Source of the DNA: Bromus sterilis
Taxonomy: Eukaryota; Streptophyta; Magnoliopsida; Poales; Poaceae
Length of the DNA stretch: 64,000 nucleotides
Assembly (NCBI GenBank): GCA_950022295.1
Contig: OX465600.1
Coordinates: 307,158,031-307,222,030 of the forward strand
Reading direction: 5' to 3'
Position 1 is the first letter of the stretch, and every line of letters starts with the position of its first letter. The notes under the pieces were generated by a model. The model saw only the letters and a program-made list of their open reading frames with translations, was not told the DNA's origin and ran no database searches. Made by a program: the position numbers and the translations under genes. Of the stretch, positions 35,441 through 46,007 are shown piece by piece.

Positions 35441-36226
35441 ATGTCACGCGGCGGCGGCAGAGGCGGGTCCTGGCCGGCCCACATCACGGTGCCCGACGCA
35501 GATGACCTCTTCCGCTACCGCATTCTGGTCCCGCCGGCGGTCCGTCTCCCCGGTGGACGGACCGGCTTCCACGTCAGCGAGGACGGCTATTGCGTGCCAG
35601 GCCCCGCCCCGCCCGGCTCGCGCGGCGGTCCTAGCCGGTGGAACGCCCGCGGCCGTCACGAGTTTTGGGCCGGCCGCAACTTCCAAGACGTCCTCCGCGA
35701 GGCGCGCCGCAACGACGCTCGACGCCGCGGCAACGACGATCGCCATCGCCGGACGACGCCACCTCCCCCACCCACCCCTCCTGCGCCGGCCCAGATCCCG
35801 GCCAAGATCCCGCCGGAGGTGGCGGCTTTTTCCGAGGCCGACGACCCCGAGGACTCGTCGGGGATCATCTGGGCTATCCGCGAGTCGGTGACCGCGCCCG
35901 GCTGGGTTCCGCCTTGCGCGCCCGGTGACCCCGACGACACCCCTGGCTTCACCGAGGTCATCCGGCTGTCTACGCTGGCGTCGGCGAGCGGCAAAGGAGG
36001 CGGCTACGGCGGCTACGGCGGGTACGGTGGCTACGGCGGTGGAGGTGGCGGCCCCAGCGGGCACGGTGGTGGAGGCGGCGGGCGTGGCGGTGGAGGCAGT
36101 GGCCACGGCGGGCGCGGTGGCCAGGGCGGCCACGGCGGGCCGGACGACGACGACGGCAGTGACGACGACAGCGTCATGTCATACTTGGCGTTCGACCTCG
36201 GCTGCAGCGACGACGACGACGAGTAG
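35441..36226 (+). CDS. Unrecognised glycine-rich, acidic-tailed protein of a Mutator-like element
   Basis: An intact single-exon frame of 261 codons. Residues 1-105 look globular: MSRGGGRGGSWPAHITVPDA opens it, followed by RYRILVPPAVRLPGGRTGFH and FWAGRNFQDVLREARRNDAR. A Pro-rich linker spans 106-122. A mixed region with DDPEDSSGIIWAIRES and PGWVPPCAPGDPDDTPGF spans 123-180. A Gly/Tyr then Gly/His/Arg-rich stretch spans about 186-240, and an Asp-rich tail ends in CSDDDDE. No catalytic motif is seen. It lies inside the inverted ends of the FAR1-type element and converges on its transposase, so it is probably an element-encoded accessory protein, as mudrB is in maize MuDR, or a captured host gene. 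I see no similarity to MURB itself. Function unknown. Confidence 0.65.
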   Translation: MSRGGGRGGSWPAHITVPDADDLFRYRILVPPAVRLPGGRTGFHVSEDGYCVPGPAPPGSRGGPSRWNARGRHEFWAGRNFQDVLREARRNDARRRGNDDRHRRTTPPPPPTPPAPAQIPAKIPPEVAAFSEADDPEDSSGIIWAIRESVTAPGWVPPCAPGDPDDTPGFTEVIRLSTLASASGKGGGYGGYGGYGGYGGGGGGPSGHGGGGGGRGGGGSGHGGRGGQGGHGGPDDDDGSDDDSVMSYLAFDLGCSDDDDE

Positions 36227-36493
36227 ATTAGGACTAGTTCGTTTTTAAAAAAGTTCTTGTTTGTTTAAGTTTGAATTTCATTCACTTCGGTGTAATATAT
36301 CCTAAAATGAATGAAATTCGTCGGTTTTTAGTTTAAATTTTGTTCAGTTTGGTATAATAATATATTCTAAATTAAAAGAAATTGTTTGCGCAAAAAACGC
36401 TTGCCTCACACGTTTCCGCACGGTTTATACGAACTATACACAAAATCGAACATGTACATAAACTTGTTGCATCAACTTTATTTGACAAATACA

Positions 36494-38013
36494 TTAAAAT
36501 TCTATTACACATTGGATTAGTGATTTGTGATAAAGATGCCTCTGCATGTTTTTCTCCACATGCCATGAACACACACGATGGAAGATATCTGGAAGGACAG
36601 TACGTATCGCTCGGATCATTGCAGCGTCTCCGTCTGTGATTACCGATTTCGGTTTCACCTGACAATTTGCTTTCATGAAACTCTGTAGCAGCCACACATA
36701 GGTGTCTTCCGTCTCATCCGACACAATGGCGCAAGCAAACACTGTGGTGCAACGATGGTTGTTAACACCGACAAATGGGATGAACGGCATACCGTATCTG
36801 TTCATCTTATACGTGCTATAAAAAACAAGCACGTCTCCATAATCCTGATAATCCCGCCTAGACTGGGCATCACACCACAACATACTCTTTAATCTCTCCT
36901 CTGCATCTAGCACATACTCAAAAAAGAAGTCCGGGTCTTTCTCCTTTCTACTCTTCATTATGCCGACCGCCGTCTCAGCATCACCTTTAGCAAGAAGCTT
37001 CCTTTTCTCTCAACAGCAAAGATTATACACATCACGCCTCACAAGTCCGCATTTATCATACGAACCGTACCTGCTGATAAAATTGTCAACAATGATGTGC
37101 TTACGGATCCCCTTCCCCGATAGCGCTAAAATCTCTGCCTTCTGGAAGTCATCTATCCGTCTATGTGACCACAAAAATGGAACCTCATCGGGTCGAGCGA
37201 GGTCATGGTTGTGCTCATCCCCAAATGCCGCGACAAACCAAAGTCCACGAGATCTATCCAGCTTCACCACCATGTGGGTACCGCACCCGCAACGAGTCTC
37301 GTTTCTTAGCCTGCGGGTGCGGCCCTCCATGGTTATGTATTTCCTCTGCCGTTTCCCCGCCCTGAAGCAAACAAATCGCCTAAACCTTATAATTCCAGAA
37401 AGACCTTTTCCTCGTTTCACCTTCTCTTTTCTGACGCCGAACCCACGCTCTTTAGCATGACTGTTGTAGAACATGTAAGCATCCCCTTCTGAGCGAAATT
37501 TCATATCCATAATCTTACAATGTGTCTCCAACATCTTTTCCATCTTCTGAGTCTCCTCAATGTCAATCTCTACCTCACCGTCACCATCGATACGATCATC
37601 TATGCCATCCTATAGAAAAACAAAATAAACATGTCAGTTATGCCCTATCATGATCAAGTTTACTGTATTAAAAACCCTACAAAAATAATTGAATGTACCT
37701 GATTTAAGTTATCAGAGAATGATTCCTCAATAGAATTTTGCGATTTCTCAACATCCACATCTTCCTGATGTAGTAAACACACACATTCTATCAACATTGA
37801 ATTTTGCAAACTTAAAGAAGCTCCTAAATATATGTCACTTACATTTTCACTGTATGCGCCATTTTCATTAATTTCAAAATCCTCAGAAGGTAAATTATCA
37901 TATGAAGACCATGATTCATTCGCGCTATCGTAATCTTCATCATTAATAGAACTGTCATCATTTGCATCAACAGTATCTATATCAACCCTCGAATAACCAT
38001 TTTCCTCCTCCAT
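36494..38013 (-). pseudogene. FAR1-type Mutator transposase, interrupted and C-terminally truncated
   Basis: Exons on minus: 38013-37843, 37764-37699, 37609-36494, joined in frame. Exon 1 is acidic (MEEENGYSRVDIDTVDANDD onwards). Exon 3 has the FAR1 DNA-binding domain (AYMFYNSHAKERGFGVRKEK, then RCGCGTHMVVKLDR and AFGDEHNHDLARPDEV, a C2H2-type WRKY-GCM1-like finger). After a stop codon the MULE transposase core begins (VLVFYSTYKMNRYGMPFIPF, VITDGDAAMIRAIRTVLPDI, HRVCSWHVEKNMQRHL). An in-frame TGA at 37012-37010 separates the two domains. The protein ends at 36494 before the last catalytic part and the SWIM finger. It is thus dead as transposase; a 5' product containing only the FAR1 domain is conceivable. 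Confidence 0.88.
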
Positions 38014-38165
38014 TCAAACAAACCTCCGTACGAAAACTGCACAACAATAACATAATTTCTTAAGCTCAAAAACTTCATCGATAATAAAACTATTATTTTT
38101 CAGTTTTTTTCGACGGTTTAGGTTGAAAACCTTCGATGACGGCGGCGGTGCTGACTCCTGTGGTG

Positions 38166-38410
38166 TTAACGACGATGATGCGATCGGGGACGTCGCCGGC
38201 GGCAGGTGTGATCGGGGACGTGTCCGGCGGCCACGGGTGATCGAGGACGTGGGCGGCGGCAGGGGGTAATCGGGGGGGGGGGGGGGTTGCGGTGGTGGGC
38301 GGCGGCAGGGGGTGATCGGGGGCGTCGGCGGAGGCAGGATGACCGGGGACGTGGGCGGCGGCAGTAGTTATCGGGGGACGTCGCCGGCGGCAAGGGTGAT
38401 CGGGGGCGGG
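38166..38410. repeat. GC-rich minisatellite near the Mutator-like element's right end
   Basis: Units of about 30-36 bases built on GATCGGGGACGT(C/G)G(C/G)CGGCGGCAGG repeat seven or so times, including a run of 15 or more G at 38272-38286. The minus-strand frame rich in RRPRSRSP is a by-product. It lies between the transposase start codon and the right inverted end. Confidence 0.8.
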
Positions 38411-38694
38411 GCAGAACAGATTAGGTCATGCGCGACAGGTCAACTGGGTCGGGGGGCGCGTGCGTGACGGGGCAACATGCACGACGTGGTGTGTCGACCT
38501 CACAACTGACGTGGCGACGCGGGGGCGGGGCGGGCCGACGTGACGACGTACGTATACGGTCTAAGAATACGTTCCATGCGAAATGACCGCGCTGCCCTTC
38601 TACGTTTCGTGGGGGGGGTGTACCGAAGCGGGGCTCTTTCTCAAAACATAAGCGGGATGATCGTGCAGGTTTAAGGATTAGTGTTGGAGATGCC

Positions 38695-39523
38695 ATTAAA
38701 ATATAAACATGTGATGGAGTCTGCTTGACCATTCAGGTTGCTCCAGCTCGGCATCTATGGCTATTTTTAATGCATATTATATTGTATTTTAGATTCCTTT
38801 ATCTTATTTATTTTATAAATTTTTGAATATATTTTATGGGACCTAACACCTTTTTTGAAAAAATGAAATGTTTTCAAAATAGTTCTCAGTAAAGTCTTCT
38901 TTAAAAAAATATGCATAGATGTGAAAATTTAAAAACAGTATTTCCATTCAACTTTCCAAATCATATTGGTGAAATTGGTGTTTCAATGAAATATTTCATT
39001 CATATTTCATTATATAATTCACAAAAAAATCATACAAAATTCGATAATTTTATTAATGTTTTAGTCAAATTAAAAGACCAGTTCATAGTGGTACAGAATA
39101 TTTCAAATTTCTCTAAAACATTACAAATATTCACACACTTTTTATTTCATTTGGCCATATTTCAATTAATTTCATGAACATTTCGCACAACACTGTAAAT
39201 CATTTGTACGTAATTTGGGGCGAGTGCAGTAGTTAGCATTTGCGGAATAAGACATGATAATTTTTTGCAAATCTTGGTGGCTACATGAAGTGACGTTTGA
39301 AACAATTTGTTCGGAAGCCATCAACCTTTGGCACTCGCGAGTGTCTTCGCGTTTGGCGATTGCATCATGGATAGATGAAATTGAAGAGCTTACTTTTCAG
39401 TTTAATTTAATACAATTGTTCAACATGTAATCAGACCCGCTAAATCTCTTGGCTCACTCGTTTGCTTCCAGCTTATTGGCTTAATGCAGTATTAAGGATG
39501 ATTTAATGGAATAAAAGCTCTCA
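38695..39523. other. AT-rich intergenic DNA, no gene
   Basis: Strongly AT-rich sequence with an 88-codon frame at 38911-39177 that is Phe/Ile/Asn-rich and has no recognised domain. No splice-supported gene or element ends are seen. Confidence 0.55.
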
Positions 39524-39540
39524 AATTCCTTTATAAAAAT

Positions 39541-41396
39541 CAGAAAGTAGGTTTTCGCCCTCCTTTATAGATAAAGGAATCGAACGTAGGTACACGGCCA
39601 AATTATACACGATGGTGAGGTAACCCTCTTACAAAGCCAATTCTAAGATGAGCGGTGCACGCACGCGGCCAGCACAAGGCAACGGCAGAACTACACACAA
39701 CCCCACGCTACATCCTAACACACCTAGGCTCCACAACAACGCCCTCAAGAGGGAAGACGGCGCATAGCGTCGCCGCTGCCGAGTCCATCTGAACAAAGGT
39801 CTTCACCCGGAGCCTTGACACGAGGAGAAGAACCACGATGACGTCTTCAGGAAGAGGGTGGCACCCACGGGTGTCGCCGCCGCCGATGCCAAGGCACAGA
39901 GCTTTCACTCGGCAACTCACTCGTGCCTCCGATGCCACCAGGGAGAGCGTGGCGAGGTCTAGTCTCCAGATCCGGATCAGGGCATCGCTCCAACTAGAGA
40001 GGAAATGCCCGGGTTACCCGCCACTCCGCCACCCGTTGCCCACACAACCGGGAGGAGCCACCATCACTACCATGGTGCCTGCCGGAAAGCAACCATGTGG
40101 TCCACCATCCAGGGCTGCCGCCCCGGCATCCCTGCCCCCAGACACCGCCACCCTCCACCTCACGACGTTTCAACCCCAGTCGGACGAGTAGAGCTCATTG
40201 TCCACTCAGTGCCCGTCATCAGTTCTCGGATCTGGGTGACCCTCCCACACACTGTGGGAGGCGTGGACACCTGCATCCCCATAAAGCCCTCCTGCAGCTA
40301 GGGGACACGATCATAGGACAACCGACGACCGTCGTCAAGCCCGCCTGGAGCTTGCACGACGCCAAACCGAGATCAAGACACCGATCAATAGGCCAGATAA
40401 CAGTGTCAGGCCACCGCCACCGCACACTAGCCCCGTGATGGCCCGTCCACGGAGGCACCCCAGGCCAAGGCCAACCACTCCTACCCAGTTAACGAGGGCC
40501 CAAATCCGGCCCGCTCGAGCACAAACCCTAGGACCAGGCACCCGACCTAGTCCCGTGAGAGGGAGGCTGCCGCACCACCGCCCCGCGCTGCTAGCCGGAC
40601 CGCAGCCGCCGCGCCGCCGCAGCCAACACCAGCCCGCACCACCAACACCTCCTTCGAAACGCGCCACCGAAGCCCGTGACCCCTGTCGGCCAGATCTGGC
40701 CGTCGCAGCGCAGGCACGCACCACCACTGAAGCCGCCCTCGGCCCGCGCCGCCCCGCAGGTTGGTTCGGCAAGACAACTATCGACAGGCCGACCACCGTC
40801 CAAACCCGTCGCCGCACCGCCGAGCACGCATCACCACCCGCCGGCGGAAGGGACGCATCCCGAGCCGCCCGGGCAGCACCACCGCCTCCCCGGGCACCCA
40901 CCACACCGAGCCGGCCACGTCGTCGTCGTACCGCAACCCACGGATCCAGGACCAGCGCCGCACCCCGGACCACATCACGATGTTGGCGCGGTCGAGCCAT
41001 CGCAGCCAGCCCCATGGCGCCGGCCGACCCTCCTGGGCCACCAGCTGCGCCACGCGTCGTGCCCCGACCCAGGCCGCGAATCCGGCCAGATCTGGACTGA
41101 GGGCGAGACACGCGCCGCCACCAGAGAAGAGGACACCCACAGACGCCGCACCTCGCCTGGGCTCCAGGACGTCGCCGCGCCGCCGCATAGAGCCGTCGCC
41201 CGCGGAGCAGCCCCGCGTCCGCCCCGAAACCGCGCGAGAGGGAGGAGAACCCTGTCGTGGCCTACGCCGGCCAGGCTTTGCGCGGCGGCGCTGCGCAGCG
41301 GCGGCGGGGAAGGACAGCCGGATGAGGGAGCTGGAGGCGGCGCGGTAGGGTTTCCCCCGGTCGCACGCGGGTGCGACGCGGGGGGCGTCTTGCACC
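39541..41396 (-). mobile_element. GC-rich retroposon-like insertion with 17-bp target duplication
   Basis: The segment is bounded by a perfect 17-base direct repeat, AATTCCTTTATAAAAAT (39524-39540 and 41397-41413). A duplication of this length is expected of target-primed (LINE-type) insertion. Read on minus it starts GGTGCAAGACGCCCC, then GGGGGAAACCCTACCGCGCC, like GC-rich grass LINE 5' leaders. It ends near CTATAAAGGAGGGCGAAAAC without a poly-A tail. Frames of 200-300 codons overlap on both strands but reflect GC content; no RT or other domain is visible. Probably a non-autonomous or internally deleted LINE; the family is unassigned. Confidence 0.65.
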
Positions 41397-41413
41397 AATT
41401 CCTTTATAAAAAT

Positions 41414-42998
41414 GCTTTTGTATAACTCACCAACCTCAAAGCAAGAAAGATAGATGCCTATGTTGTTGCCCTGTTGAATTAAAACTAGCTGATACCCTGC
41501 GCGTTGCAGCGGAAGCTTGCAGTACAATCCTTGAAGAAGATTGTGGAGTGAAAATAGACAAAGAATGGAAAATTGAAGCTTTGATGTTGTAGGAATATTA
41601 TGGAGATAAAATAAATAAACAATGAAAATAAATATAATTATGTCTTTAATCAAACAATTAATGATATCATGTGAAAATTCATGAAAATAGTGCCATATCA
41701 CTTTGTGTCTCCAAATTTGTGTAATTAGAACACGTCGTCCTTATGCGGGGAATCTAAATGCATATATAATATGAAAAGTTAGAACATATAGTTTGATGAG
41801 AGGGTAGGGGCGGTCTATGGTAGCGACGACCATAGAAAGCTTGGCCGGTAGTGGCGCAATGTGCAAAGTGACACGATAAATAAGGAAGGAGAATAATTAG
41901 GAAGACTTTGTTGAAAATTTATTGTTGGAGAGGAAATGAAAAGAATCGTCAGACCAAGAGGCAATAAGAGGAAGTGGTAGGCTATCGCGTCTCGAAAGAA
42001 GTTAAAAATTTGTCCGTAAAAACTGATTAATTTCCTATGTGGAAAATGCATGTTATCATGCATGTAGGGAGTGGGGAGTTCCTAATTGATGGATTGGTTG
42101 ATGTTTTGAACCTAAAGTTAATGTGACATGCATGATGATGTGGACTATGTGCATATAGAGAAAATTGCTAGTAGTGGGATCCACTTCTTAAGAATAGTAG
42201 ATGCGGGCTTGCTTGTAAACAAAGCATAGTGCGTGCTTATTCTTTCAATTTTTTCTGACCCATTCGGCATACGTGGACGCTAGTGATTGGCTGGAATGGG
42301 TGTTCCAACGGATGCGCACACACATCGATAAACAAAGGAAAATATTATCCGATCCTTTGCCACAAGCCCACAATAAACGGTTTGGTTGGATGAATCTTCT
42401 ATCTGCTGAGTGAAAGGAGATACCAACACGGCATTCCAACCACCCTACCTACGTATATATGTGTATACTATTATTATTATTTCCATGCCGGCCTATTATT
42501 GATTCGTTGACTGGAATAAAAATTTCATACCTGGAGCGGAGTATATATTTGATTTACCAGATTCTGTAGCTTGTTGGCTACTCTACCACCACGGAATACA
42601 AATAGAATAAGCATGTATCATACTCCCTTCCGTTCGAAAATACATGATGCGGTTTTAATTTTAAATTATAATTAAAATCATATCACCTATTTTTAGACCG
42701 AGAAAGTATTACGTGTAATACTGCTTGATTAGAGTAACAAAGATGGAGCGAGCATGTTTTGCCTTTAATCCAGCACACGGTTGCAGGCAACAACGAGCCA
42801 AAAGGCCAAATCGTGAATGAAAATACTTTGTGTCGTGTCTGAATATTTTGTGCGTGTGAGCATGAGATAGCTAGTGGTGATTTCGATCGCATTCATTTCC
42901 ATGGCTCTTATTGGAGTGCTGCCTAGAGCCATGCACGCCACATGTGCATGTGACATAAGCTTTAGGTTTATGTATCGGGTGTGTAGGCTTCGGATACA
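41414..42998. other. Intergenic DNA, no gene
   Basis: Apart from the small MITE at 42624-42706, this stretch holds no recognisable gene or element. Frames of up to about 80 codons show no domain. Confidence 0.5.
42624..42706. mobile_element. Stowaway MITE
   Basis: The ends are CTCCCTTCCGTTCGAAAATA and the diverged inverse TATTTTTAGACCGAGAAAG, flanked by TA (42622-42623, 42707-42708). The 83-bp interior is a near-palindrome around aattttaaattataattaaa. Confidence 0.75.
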
Positions 42999-43001
42999 TT
43001 A

Positions 43002-43276
43002 GAGCAAGTACAATAAAGGTGAGTCAGCAGGCTATAAGAGATAAAATAATATACTTTTGCTTAGGTGGATGAGAGAGAAGAAGAGAGAGAAGGTAAGCGG
43101 GCTCTTAGCTAATAGCCAACTCTAGCACGTGCTCCTAGCCAGTTTGTGAGAGTGAAATGTGGGTCATATGTAATAAAAGTAGTACACTTTTGTCACTAAC
43201 TATTGTACAAGCCGGCTATAAGATAGGCTATAAGATGGATTATAGCCAGCACTTGGCTCTACTATTAACCATGCTC
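43002..43276. mobile_element. Tourist-like (Harbinger) MITE, first of a cluster
   Basis: It starts GAGCAAGTACAATAAAGG and ends with a diverged inverse (CTATTAACCATGCTC). TTA precedes it (42999-43001) and follows it (43277-43279), the Harbinger 3-bp duplication. The second TTA is shared with the next element. Confidence 0.8.
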
Positions 43277-43279
43277 TTA

Positions 43280-43867
43280 GAGCAAGTACAATAAGGTGAT
43301 GTAGGCAGGCTATAAAACATAAATATTATATTTTTGATAAATTGAAAGAAAGTACTACTTTTAGCCCACCTTATAGCTAGCTTGTACAATAGTTAGTTAT
43401 AAAGAGTACTACTTTTAGCATATATGAGGGCACTCCCAATGCTAGTATCTTAGCACGATATCATAGGCATTTTGCTTATGTGGCATAGCACTTAATGAAG
43501 AAAGAGAGGGAGGTTGTATCTTAGCTAAGATACAACCCTTGCACGTGGCCCTATGCAAAAAGCATTGTTAAACCAATCACATGTATGCATGAGACCAAAA
43601 TCATTAAATAAGATACAACCCTTAAGAAATAATGCATTGTCGTGGTTGTATCTTAAGTTTTTATTGCTCCTATGATACTGTGCTAAGATACAATGCATTG
43701 GGAGAGCCCTGACCCATTCTCACAAAGCCCCTAGGAGCACGTGCTAGAGCTGGCTCTTCACGAAGAGCCCGCTTCTCTTCTCTCTCCTATTCTCTCTCAT
43801 CCAACTCAGCAAAAATATAGTATTTTAATCCTTATAGCCTGCTGACTGTACCTTATTGTACTTGCTC
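43280..43867. mobile_element. Tourist-like MITE carrying a nested MITE
   Basis: The terminal inverted repeats GAGCAAGTACAATAAGG and CCTTATTGTACTTGCTC are perfect, flanked by TTA (43277-43279, 43868-43870). A 282-bp MITE sits inside at 43428-43709, so the original element was about 303 bp. Confidence 0.9.
43428..43709. mobile_element. MITE nested in Tourist element (GGGC(A/T)CTCCCAATGC ends)
   Basis: It begins GGGCACTCCCAATGCTAG and ends with the inverse GCATTGGGAGAGCCC, flanked by TGA on both sides (43425-43427, 43710-43712). The internal halves TATCTTAGC...TAAGATACAA are also inverted. Its arrival splits the surrounding MITE and so dates after it. Confidence 0.85.
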
Positions 43868-43870
43868 TTA

Positions 43871-44160
43871 GTAGCCCGCTTCTCTTCTCTCTTCTCCAAC
43901 TAAGCACAAATATATTATTTAATTCCTTATAGCCAGCTGACTAGACACTATTGTACTTGCTCTACTAGTTAACAGCCGGCTGCAACACGTGCTCCTAGGC
44001 ACTCTGTGAGAGTAACATGTGGGTCATATATCAATAAAGTAGTACATATTTACATCTATCTATTATACTTGTTGGCTATATGGTTGGCTATGGATGGCAT
44101 GGCAACACCTTGCCAACAGCTGGCTATACTATTATCCATGCTCTTATGCGTGTGGATCAG
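43871..44160. repeat. Broken Tourist-like MITE pieces
   Basis: The segments tagcccgcttctcttctctc, tattgtacttgctct, acacgtgctcctaggcactc, gtgggtcatat and ctatactattatccatgctctta repeat the interior and ends of the neighbouring elements in scrambled or truncated form. At least two further partial copies are present. Confidence 0.7.
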
Positions 44161-44248
44161 TTGTGATCCCGGTTCTCAACGATGGTAATGAGTGCATTCT
44201 ACATTTATGGAATTTGTACGTATGAGTGACGTCTGACGACTTCAAATA

Positions 44249-44463
44249 CTACCTCTGTCACAGTTTACATGGCCTACGCGTATATCTAGATCGTCAATTT
44301 AACCAACATAAAATAAAATATATGTGATAAAAATTATATCATCATAAATTTCAGATGTTCTACTTTCAAATGATATAATTTTTATAACATATACCTTGTG
44401 TTATGTTGGTTAAATCGGCGACCTAGGGATACGCACGCGCCTTGTAAACTGTGACGGATGTAG
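44249..44463. mobile_element. Palindromic Stowaway MITE
   Basis: The left arm CTACCTCTGTCACAGTTTACA and the inverse TGTAAACTGTGACGGATGTAG bound a 215-bp element that is a near-perfect palindrome (ttaaccaacataa... / ...ttatgttggttaa). TA flanks both sides (44247-44248, 44464-44465). Confidence 0.88.
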
Positions 44464-44732
44464 TAGTTTGATGTATGTTTTTATTTAACCGTTGTTGAAT
44501 AATTAATAAAAATGATTGATTGATGCAAAAACTGAGCTTTTAACCTCCGTTTCCAAGAAAAAAAGGCCATGCACGTCACGTGAGCTATGGCACAAAGTTA
44601 CTACACCTCCAGCAGGACACGTACGGCTGTGAACTGAGTAACATGTCTCCACTCCACATCAGCTTTCTATGGATAGAAACTACATACGAATGGAGATAAA
44701 TATTTTAAAATGACAATTTAGTGAGCTTAGTA

Positions 44733-44883
44733 CTTCCTTCATTTCTAAATATAAGTTTTTTTTTCGATATTTGGATAGAAACTACATACGAATGTATATA
44801 GATATAGTTTAGAATATTGATACACCCATTTTGCTCTATATAGTTTATATTAAAATCTCTAATATAAACTTAAACGGAGGAAG
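44733..44883. mobile_element. Stowaway MITE
   Basis: The ends are CTTCCTTCATTTCTAAATATA and the diverged inverse AATATAAACTTAAACGGAGGAAG, flanked by TA (44731-44732, 44884-44885). At 151 bp, with a long inverted interior, it is typical of this family. Confidence 0.85.
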
Positions 44884-45034
44884 TACATGGCATTAGGGGT
44901 AAATTTGAATACCGATGCGTGCGGCTTATGAATCTTTAACGCTCGGTAGTCTCAAGTTAAATCATACTCCCTCCGTTCGTAAATATAATATGTATTAGAT
45001 CATTAAAATAGTAATCTAAAAGATCGGAAATTCG

Positions 45035-45397
45035 CTTTGGCACCTGGGATTTGAAAAACATATTTGAAAATATCAAAAAAATCTGAAATAAAATTTCGCG
45101 GATATATCTTCATATTCTATGTGTTCACAGAGTCGTTTCAATAGCAAACGATATATTTTGTGCCTTATGTAAAAAAGAAAAAAAATGTGTCGTGAAAAGT
45201 CTTATTTTAGTACCAAATTTTGTCTTTTTTATACAAGATACAAAAGTTGTCGGTTTTTCATGAAACGGCTTTGTGAACATATAACATGTTAAGATCTACG
45301 CGCAAACATGTTTCGTAATTTTTTTTAACATTTCAAAATATGTGTAAACTGTATTTTAAATAAAGGGTGCATATGCACCCAGGAGCCAAAACACCAC
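45035..45397. repeat. Long foldback element
   Basis: The left arm starts TTTGGCACCTGGGATTTGAA. The right arm ends TGCACCCAGGAGCCAAA, which inverted reads TTTGGCTCCTGGGTGCA. Further in, fragments such as tcacagagtcgtttcaatag and catgaaacggctttgtgaac are inverse-related. It resembles a diverged foldback MITE of about 360 bp without a visible target duplication. Just right, 45440-46000 holds nothing recognised. Confidence 0.7.
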
Positions 45398-45999
45398 TCT
45401 CGTTTTAAACATTTTATATTAGTTTGCAGAGGAAATATATTCTTATTGAACACGAGAGTTATGGCTTTAGGGAGCATGAACAGTAAAATCAAAATAAATA
45501 GTAAAAATTTAAAAAATCCTGATTTCTTTTGTAGATGTTTGTATTACAGTGACAAATGTGTTTGACAATTTTGATGTCATATGAGATAGTAGTGCTTCGT
45601 GTGAAAAATAAAATAAAATTAAGTATGACAGTTAGAGGTAGTAACATTTGGCATTCGATTTGTCTTTTTTACACATGTCATAATGCTTTAAGTTTTTCAC
45701 CTGCAAATTTGCATGTATTATTTGGTCGTAATAGTGAACACGTCTGATTTTTTATATATTTTTTAATATTTGTCAAATTCATTTTTAGCACGCATGAACA
45801 TGTGCACACTAGGAAAGTAGGAATATCCCATTCTTGTTGGCGTACAAAACAGAGCAAAGTATACATTCCACGCCATGTATCGACGAACTACGTAGTGCAG
45901 CGGTATGATACACGTACGAGTAGAATACATACAATCTTTGTGACGATATTTTTAATGGTTTGGACGGTTGGTCGAGGTTGGGACAGCGGCACGCGGCCC

Positions 46000-46007
46000 C
46001 ATAAAAG
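46000..46007 (+). promoter_or_regulatory. Possible TATA element of the CAT gene
   Basis: CATAAAAG lies 208 bases before the start codon in an otherwise GC-rich region. It is followed by a CTT/TTC-rich leader (46050-46070) typical of grass 5' UTRs. Confidence 0.45.

Larger units (their letters stand above)
34857..38694. mobile_element. Mutator-like element with FAR1-type transposase and convergent second ORF
   Basis: An exact 16-base inverted match, GCTTCGGTACACCCCC at 34927-34942 and its complement at 38614-38629, lies inside longer diverged inverted ends. The outer limits are set by GGCGCTCATTG (left) and inverted GGCATCTCCAAC (right), the latter a common grass Mutator terminus; these limits are approximate. 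Flanking 8-mers ATTGCAAT and ATTAAAAT match 6 of 8, a weak sign of a decayed 9-bp duplication. Inside are a plus-strand 261-codon ORF and a minus-strand FAR1/MULE transposase, converging. Confidence 0.75.

Noticed and set aside
35444..36133. 229-codon minus-strand frame opposite the 261-codon ORF
   Set aside because: It is Ala/Thr/Val-rich shadow coding of a GC-biased plus-strand gene; the plus frame has ordered segments and a plausible upstream core promoter.
38166..38393. Minus-strand Arg/Pro/Ser-rich 75-codon frame
   Set aside because: It is produced by the GC-rich minisatellite and has no support as a protein.
34848..38703. Perfect 9-bp Mutator target duplication around the FAR1-type element
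   Set aside because: The flanks (ATTGCAAT versus ATTAAAAT) match only 6 of 8, so the exact outer limits remain uncertain.
40335..41701. Open frames of 195-307 codons on both strands in GC-rich DNA
   Set aside because: They overlap in several frames at once, show only Arg/Pro/Ala-rich composition expected from GC content, have no domain, and lie inside a retroposon-like insertion with a 17-bp target duplication.
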